In this document: positions 57,722 to 64,000 of the stretch, in pieces
Numbering within the stretch: the first letter of the stretch is position 1
Layout: every line of letters starts with the position of its first letter
From: Chionis minor
Lineage: Eukaryota; Chordata; Aves; Charadriiformes; Chionididae
DNA length: 64,000 nucleotides
Direction of reading: 5' to 3'
NCBI GenBank assembly: GCA_013398295.1
Contig: VZSF01003005.1
Coordinates: 1-64,000, forward strand
The notes under the pieces: generated by a model
What the model saw: the letters and a program-made list of their open reading frames with translations, nothing else
What the model was told of the DNA's origin: nothing
Database searches by the model: none
Program-made: the position numbers and the translations under genes

Positions 57722-60657
57722 CTGTCAGGAAAAAAGAAAAAAAGAGAACATTTAAACAAACACATACATCACATATAGCAAGATTACTATTTTTGCTTTT
57801 CCCTTTGGATGTTGATACTGCTCTAGATTGCATACCTGTCCAGTATGAATTGTTCTTCATATCTATTAATACTTAATTATCACTACAATTTTGATTAAAA
57901 TACCTTAACAACTGAGCCTAACCTTCAGTTTTGAAATCGCAAATACATGTTACTGAATTGCAAGCATTATGCTAAAACAAAATTCATCTTATTATGCTAT
58001 TCAAAAAAGCTACAAAATCAAAGCGTATAATCAGCAACTTTGTCAGTAATGCCTAAAGATACCAGGTTTATTTTACCATCCACTTTTTCAGTTCTGGGGT
58101 ATTTTTGTTGTTGCTTTAGCTTTATTTCAGTTTGTTTTGCAGTTGCTGGTGCTCTGTTGCACAGTAGATTTTCTGACATGAAAGCTGCCTCATTAGCAAG
58201 GACTATATTTTGGAAAAGAAGCTACTTCAAAGATAAAGCATCCTTTTCCTCAAAGAAGAAAAAGAAATCTCTCCCTATTAAGACTATATGTGTGCTCTAC
58301 TTTAGTGACATTTTTCCTCTGTATTAAAAAAATATTCATATTAAAAGAGCACATAATACATATTTAGTTGAAACAAGCGTGTGAAGGAGAGCAGGAACAT
58401 TTCAGGAAAATCTTTTCATCTTCGACATCTCTAATCCTAAAAGACATGTTCTTACTGTATAGAAGGGTAAACAACATGAACAAATATACAGATTTTTTTT
58501 TTTTAAAAGATCAGTCTCAATTTCTTCTCTGAGATCAAGCTGTTGGTACTTTATGTTTTCTCTCTGGCCTCTGCCATTGATCCATTCACAATGCATCAGA
58601 GGAATATGAAGTATCTTCATGAAGCATGTGGTTGAATGTGCAAGAGGAGTAAAAGTCTATCACAACTCCCACAGTAACTTGCTCAGGAAAAGGAGACAAA
58701 AACATGGGGAATAAAATGTGTTTCTCCAAATACCTTCTAGTGCTTATTAAAAAGTCCTAATCTATGAAAACCCTAGAAAACTAACTATTTTTCAAGAATG
58801 TATTTCTTTTCACCTATTAAAATGTAGTTGTCACTTAACAGAGAATTGATATTCTCATAGGAATGACATATTGAATCCATTTGCTAATGCATCAAGATAA
58901 ATTTGTCAGTGTATGCAAGCAGGCACCCTAGACAGAGGTAAAAGACACTGTTCTAAGACCGTGTGTGCCACTTTGTCCAAAGGACATTAAGACCTTCTGC
59001 CAGTTATTGGTCAGTCTGAAATACATAACACGAAAATTACATTCTGCCCATGTAACTATGAAAACCCTCATTAACCATGTAAACACTTGTCTCTCTTAGA
59101 AACCTATTAAATTGTTCATATTTTATTTCATGGCAATGACTTTCTCAGGCAAATTAGGAATGATGTTGTTTCTGAAGACGTTGCCACAAAGTCTCCTAAA
59201 ACTACCAAGTAAGGACTATAGAGTTGCTATTCAGTTTATGTACTGCCAGTAATACCGTATTTGATTATTTTAATGAACCTTACAGCAGCATGAGTGCGAA
59301 GTGTCTAACACTGTCATTAAAAATACTTAGATGTAGTATATCCTGAAAAACAGTCTTGCTTCTTTTTTCAAGGACGTTGGTACAAAAGAAACGGCAAGCA
59401 CAGGTGTACAATATAAGCAACCTATAGAAATGCACTTTATAAAGCTTGGGAGCGTCCGTGCAAGAAATGTATAATCCCAGTATGGCCATAAGGTCTCACT
59501 TGACCAAATCTGGTAAATAGGAGTGCAAGTTCTTAAGAGGGTTAAGTGAACAGCAAGGAGGAGGGGTCCAGCGTGGGAAGGAGAAAGAGTAATTTAGATC
59601 CCAGATGCCCCTTTATTATCTCCTCTCCGCTTCTGTGGGAAAGATGGGTTTCATAAGGACCGAGAAATATGTAACTGCGAGACCTCCAGAGAAAGCCTCA
59701 CAAAGTGGCTGAGATGGTGAATTAGATATAGAAGATCTGGAGGAAGAAATACAAGCTAAAACTGATCTAGTAGTTTTCTTTTTCAACCATTTCCATTACT
59801 GCAAGTCTGTCTGTTGTAACCATTTGTTACATTTGTTGTCTGTTTGTAACCATAAATAGAATAAACTTTTTTTCTGCCCCCAAATCATATTCAGTAGTAC
59901 TGCTGAATGAATGATCTTGTAACACCAAGTACTCTGTTTCTCAGGAAACTGGAAGCCCTTGGACTGTTGCTAACTTAATCAGTTTAGGGATTCCCAGGAA
60001 CTATAGTCCTTTATTAAGCAAAAAAAGCTGAGAATTAGGTTAGGATGAAGGGCACCAGTCTTTTAGAGAAAAATATGACTACTTTATAAAATAATTACAA
60101 TTAGGTCCAATACATAGATAGCTGTATAGCTAGCTACTCTGTTTTTACAGATGTTGTAGTGGTAGATGATGTCCTATACTTTAAATAACGACCAATGATT
60201 TTGTCTGCTTTATATGTTAGGCATCCACATGGAAATGTTAAAAAGACCAGTTTTCTAAGTGAAAATTACTGAAGAAAGATCTTTTGCAATGTTTTTTCAG
60301 CAATAATGAACGTCTGGCACATTTAGAAAGTCTGTTAAAGGAAGATATTTCTCACTCTACCACACCCAATAGAAATTTCATCGCAATGAATGGAATAGAT
60401 TTTGAAATTACCATACTGCATTGCTAAGACAAAGAGTAGATGACAATCACACTTTCAAAAATGGAGGCTGAGTTTCTTTCAGTTATTTTCCTTTAGAATT
60501 TTTATAGTAATTTACAAAACCAATTACCTGCAAATATGAAAATGAAAGTATTGAAGTGAAAGGCAAAATACTTGTGTCTAGATTTTTAATATGATGACGA
60601 TAACATACAAAGCTAAGTATGCCTGAGACAGTAATGGAAATTCAGAATTGTCCCTAC
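57722..60657 (-). other. POLN: POLN last intron
   Basis: A 2936-base intron with the donor GTAGGGA (60657 downwards) and the acceptor CCTGACAG (57722 upwards) on the - strand. It is AT-rich. The segment around 59540-59990 has some long-terminal-repeat-like features (see findings). No other exon was recognised. Confidence 0.85.
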
Positions 60658-60719
60658 CTTTAGCGGCATTTCCAAGGCTGTGGTTTGCTGCAAGGACTCC
60701 ATTGTTCTTTTTACCAGTA
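60658..60719 (-). CDS. POLN: POLN penultimate coding exon
   Basis: A 62-base exon on the - strand between the acceptor TTACCTTACAG and the donor AAG|GTAGGG. Two bases complete a split codon, then 20 codons read LVKRTMESL, QQTTALEMPLK, ending in phase 0 exactly as needed to join VPLKV in the last exon. LV-RTMESL followed by a short ALE- segment before VPLKV is the pattern of the polymerase nu C-terminus. It lies after the VHDELLFEVE palm motif, which must be in the next exon upstream. I searched both strands of the remaining window for that motif and did not find it, so it lies beyond 64000. Neighbouring frames contain a stop (TGG TAA) or lack family resemblance. Confidence 0.9.
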
Positions 60720-63700
60720 CTGTAAGGTAAATTTGAAAACCTACAGCTTTATTTTCCGTGTTAGAATTGTTATATATAAAAAAAAATAATCACATGCTTT
60801 ATATGCTGCTATATAATACCTGCATTTCTCCACAAAAAAATTTTAACTGTTTACAATTGTTTCAGATTTTTTAAAAGTTAAATTTTATCTCTTGTGGAAA
60901 GTTCAAGTCCCTATTTTAAGTTGAGTTTTAGGTGAAATTTGGTTAATTATTTAACTTATATATCCCATAAATACAGAAGTACAGCACTAATATAGAGGCC
61001 CAGCATGTCTGAGTGCTGTATTTCTCAGCTTTCAAGTTCAGTACTCAACTACGTGTTTGGTGACATTTTATATATTTTAATTTTCTCATGCAGCCATAAA
61101 ACTAAATCTGAAAGAAAAAAGAGCTAGGAAAACAAATATGAGAAGTCTGAACTGTCTAAAATATCTTATTCTTCAAAGTAAAGAGATCAGGGCCAAACTT
61201 AAAAAAAAAAATCTTCCCTGTGGGATAGTGGAGCTATCAAGAATCTAAACAATTAAACTTCAGTATGATTTATGTAACTTAACAACTCATCATGTCATAA
61301 GACTATGCTCACTATTACTGTGCAAATGCATCTATAATTATTCCAAATCAATCATTTGGGACCAGATTTGTCATCCTTGGTCATGCCAATTAGTGTTTTG
61401 CTTGACAAAGATTGCTGCCGCAACACAATATGGTTCTAATAAAAATCAAAGAGAGATTCAATGGATAAATTTTGGCTAGTGAAAGTGAAAGAGGAATACT
61501 AGGCAGCCCCAGAACAAAAGTTATTGAGCAATCTCCATTGCTCTGACAGAACGGCTGACTAAATAATACGTGCTGTCATGTGCCTTACAGAATTGAGAAA
61601 TACCAGGGTATGCAATACATGGTGATAACTGCTAGATCGAAAACCACATGATTAATGATTACTTAGAAGATTTCTTTGAAGTTACCCCTTGATGCACATC
61701 ACAGTTCTTTTGCAGCTGAGGTTAGATGCGAAGGAACAACAAGAACTCTGAGAAGCTGCATATGGTTGTTGCTCCGGCTGCTATCGAAACCTTTTCTAAT
61801 GATGCCAGCAAGGAAGAGTAGTGTGTAATGTCGCATCTGTGACACTGAGGCTGGCTTGATAATAATGATGAGGATAACTAGCTTCCTTCTGAACAGAAGT
61901 GGAGTGCTCAGACTGTGCTGGCCCACTCAGACTTCCGCACTAATGAGCTGTCATAAGATTTTCCATGAAGTCCGAATTATGCAGTAACTGAAAAGATCAG
62001 CAGTTGAAGTGCCAAGGCTGAAGAAACTGAGACAATTGTTGACACATCTATGTACAGCTACACCTATATATTTGCTTTATGTTACCTCATTGGAGGTAGT
62101 TTATAGTTCAGTGTAGAATATATCATCGTTTTTGGAGAGCAGAAACAAACATTGCAACCACAGATTGTGAAAGGGGAAGTGCTGGCCTAAGTAATTATCC
62201 ATTTAAAATCCAATCCAAGTCAACATGACTATTAATAGAGGGGTGTTGGACTGCCTCCGTCTTGAGAAGCTGACTCTGAATTTAAACTAGCTGCCAGCTC
62301 CAGGAGGTCAGCAATACAGCAGACGTCAGGGCACTCTAACCAGGTGGCATGCCTTCAGAAGGCTAAGTAGATTGCCAGTCAGTCCCTGGGTAAAGATTTT
62401 TTCCATCAGTAAGCTCCCTACCAGGCTGCAACTGCGCAAAGCTTTTGTGAAAGTATAACAACTGGATTCTGCACTTCTCATGCAGAAGCACTCAGCGCTG
62501 TATGTTCCACCAAAGCGCTTATGAAGGACACACTCAGCTCTGTGCAACTTAACATGTTTTGAGCTGTCAGACAAATAAACAGCAACAGAGCATCAGGGTA
62601 ATGGGAAGAACAGGTCTTTTTGACAAAAAGCGCTCTAATGGACAACAAAAGATGGAGTGCAAGTCAGCGGCATCTGTTCATTGGTTGAAAGATGTGAGCG
62701 GTATGATAAAGGGCACTGTCTGCATGTGCACCGAATTGGACAAGTTTTCCCCTAGTTCTCAAGACCTCAGAGTTATCTCCCATGTAACTGTTATCCCCAA
62801 AAGGGGATTCATGATGGCAGTGATGATTGCAACACCTTTCTCTGTTGGTTCACACAGTTTTCGCTTCAAGGCATCTGGCCCGATCAGAATTCTGCTGCAT
62901 TCTTAACTGCTCTTAATTTTAAAAAGCACAGATTAAAGTGGCCACATCAGTGAACAAACCTCATGGTTCCTCATTCACTTTGACAACCCGTTAAAAACCT
63001 CTCCATGGTTTGCTCCATTTTCTTCATTGTTTTCTTCTGTGTCAGTTCGGCTCCCTGTTCTATTTCTCATGTCACACTGACTTCTCCATCTCTTCCCAGA
63101 GTTTAGTGGGTGGCATAGTAAAACCATTCATTTCAAGCAATCTGAAGTTGTTTTGCCTGCATTTCAGCCTTTTGAAATCCTACCTTTGCAAGTATCCAAA
63201 AGATTTGCCTACATCTACTTTACAAGAGATTTTGAATGAAATAATAAATATGTAAGGATAACAGAAATATCAAGAAAAAACAGCTGGATTACCATTCCTG
63301 TTTAGTAGTCTGCTAAGACAGCAAACAGTAAAGAAGGAACCGTTTAAATGAAATTACAGTCTTTGCACAAAAATAAATAGGTAAACTGGCTGAATACATT
63401 TAGGCTGGAAATTTAAAGTTCTAGATTCTGGAGACATGAAATTCCGGAACAGTCTCCTAGTGGGAGTAATTTTTCATATGGAGATGATAATTTATAAAGA
63501 GACCATATGGCATGGTGGTATGTAATCACAGGAGAGGTCCACTTTGGTCCTATGTATATAATATCTGATTCTCCTGCCACTCTCTCAAATCTCTTTGAAA
63601 ATTTTCCTCTTTCTCAAGGCTCAAAATAAACAATCCAGACATACACAACTGTATCTTCTTTATCTCATATATGTTATAGAGTGTGGTCACTAACAAAAGC

Positions 63701-64000
63701 GACCACAATGTTTAAATAGATCTGTCTCTACCAGTCTTAATTTTTTGTTTCTTTTATAAGATTTACATTGGAGGCTTTGGGGATAATGATTTTTTCTGTT
63801 CAGTCAAGAATCTAGTATATCTAGGGCACATAAATTATTAATTTCACAGTGTTCCTCTGCAGCCAGCCATATATTGCAATGGCATGTGTAAAATGCTGTT
63901 CTCCCAACCTTTGCAACTTATCTCTCAAAACCTAGTCAGTAATTACGAGATTTGTTGATTATACCCATCCTGGAATGCTTTGTAAGTGCTAAATATGCCA
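60720..64000 (-). other. POLN: POLN intron, continues beyond the window
   Basis: AT-rich intron sequence upstream of the penultimate exon. The palm-motif exon is absent. One + strand ORF of 115 codons (62559-62906) has no family resemblance. A possible very old CR1 fragment lies at 63395-63475. Nothing else was recognised. Confidence 0.7.
63395..63475 (+). mobile_element. Possible very old CR1/L3-like fragment, sense
   Basis: The phrase TTTAGGCTGGAAATTTAAAG followed by GAAATTCCGGAACAGTCTCC and TAGTGGGAGTAATTTTTCAT has the order of a CR1/L3-type ORF2 tail (RLDI..N, then WN.LP..VV). It is too diverged for certainty. Confidence 0.35.

Noticed and set aside
57588..57860. 90-codon - strand ORF that crosses the POLN last exon in another frame (SLESDSYHWEIMG...)
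   Set aside because: It looked like an exon because it crosses the same acceptor, but the alternative frame starting VPLKV matches the polymerase nu C-terminus and joins in phase to the penultimate exon.
61280..61300. CTCATCATG on the + strand as the reverse of a polymerase His-Asp-Glu-Leu motif
   Set aside because: The - strand frame through this site reads a stop codon after a few residues and lacks the surrounding Leu-Phe-Glu pattern, so it is not the missing POLN exon.
62559..62906. 115-codon + strand ORF in the POLN intron
   Set aside because: No domain, promoter or splice support, and no resemblance to a known family.

Overview
This window is nuclear DNA from a vertebrate, almost certainly a bird. 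The evidence is several CR1 (chicken repeat 1) non-LTR retrotransposon copies with intact-looking 3' ends, GT-AG introns many kilobases long, and a very low share of coding sequence. No bacterial-style genes, operons, CRISPR arrays or tRNA/rRNA genes were recognised.

Two protein-coding genes lie here, both only in part, and they point towards each other. On the + strand are exons 2 and 3 of NAT8L (aspartate N-acetyltransferase, the enzyme that makes N-acetylaspartate). The window opens in the CpG-rich tail of intron 1, exon 2 (544-740) encodes the membrane segment, intron 2 runs for 27.4 kb, and exon 3 (28187-28554) encodes the GNAT catalytic domain and the stop. A 3' UTR follows to at least about 31.1 kb. 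On the - strand are the last two coding exons of POLN (DNA polymerase nu): 60658-60719, then 57653-57721 with the stop codon. They read in frame across the splice and give the last ~43 residues of the family-A polymerase domain. The rest of POLN must lie beyond 64000. The convergent NAT8L/POLN order is the one I recall from human 4p16.3.

Layout: 1-543 intron 1 and CpG island; 544-28554 NAT8L exons 2-3 with CR1 copies inside intron 2 (14.7-15.0 kb sense, 22.5-22.75 kb antisense); 28.6-31.1 kb NAT8L 3' UTR; 31.1-39.2 kb intergenic or distal 3' UTR, with a CpG-rich block at 33.2-34.1 kb, an AT-rich tract and a good polyadenylation signal at 36433; 39.2-41.7 kb a 2.5 kb CR1 with broken endonuclease/RT reading frames and an internal deletion; 41.7-57.6 kb AT-rich intergenic DNA with younger and older CR1 fragments and one TATA-preceded 99-codon ORF (50340-50639); 57.65-64 kb the 3' end of POLN and its introns.

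Base composition changes clearly, from relatively GC-rich in the NAT8L half to AT-rich in the POLN half. The most interesting leads are the unexplained 50.3 kb ORF with its own TATA box, the CpG block plus polyadenylation site between the genes, and a possible short NAT8L isoform starting just upstream of exon 3. All of these are inferences that need transcript data.
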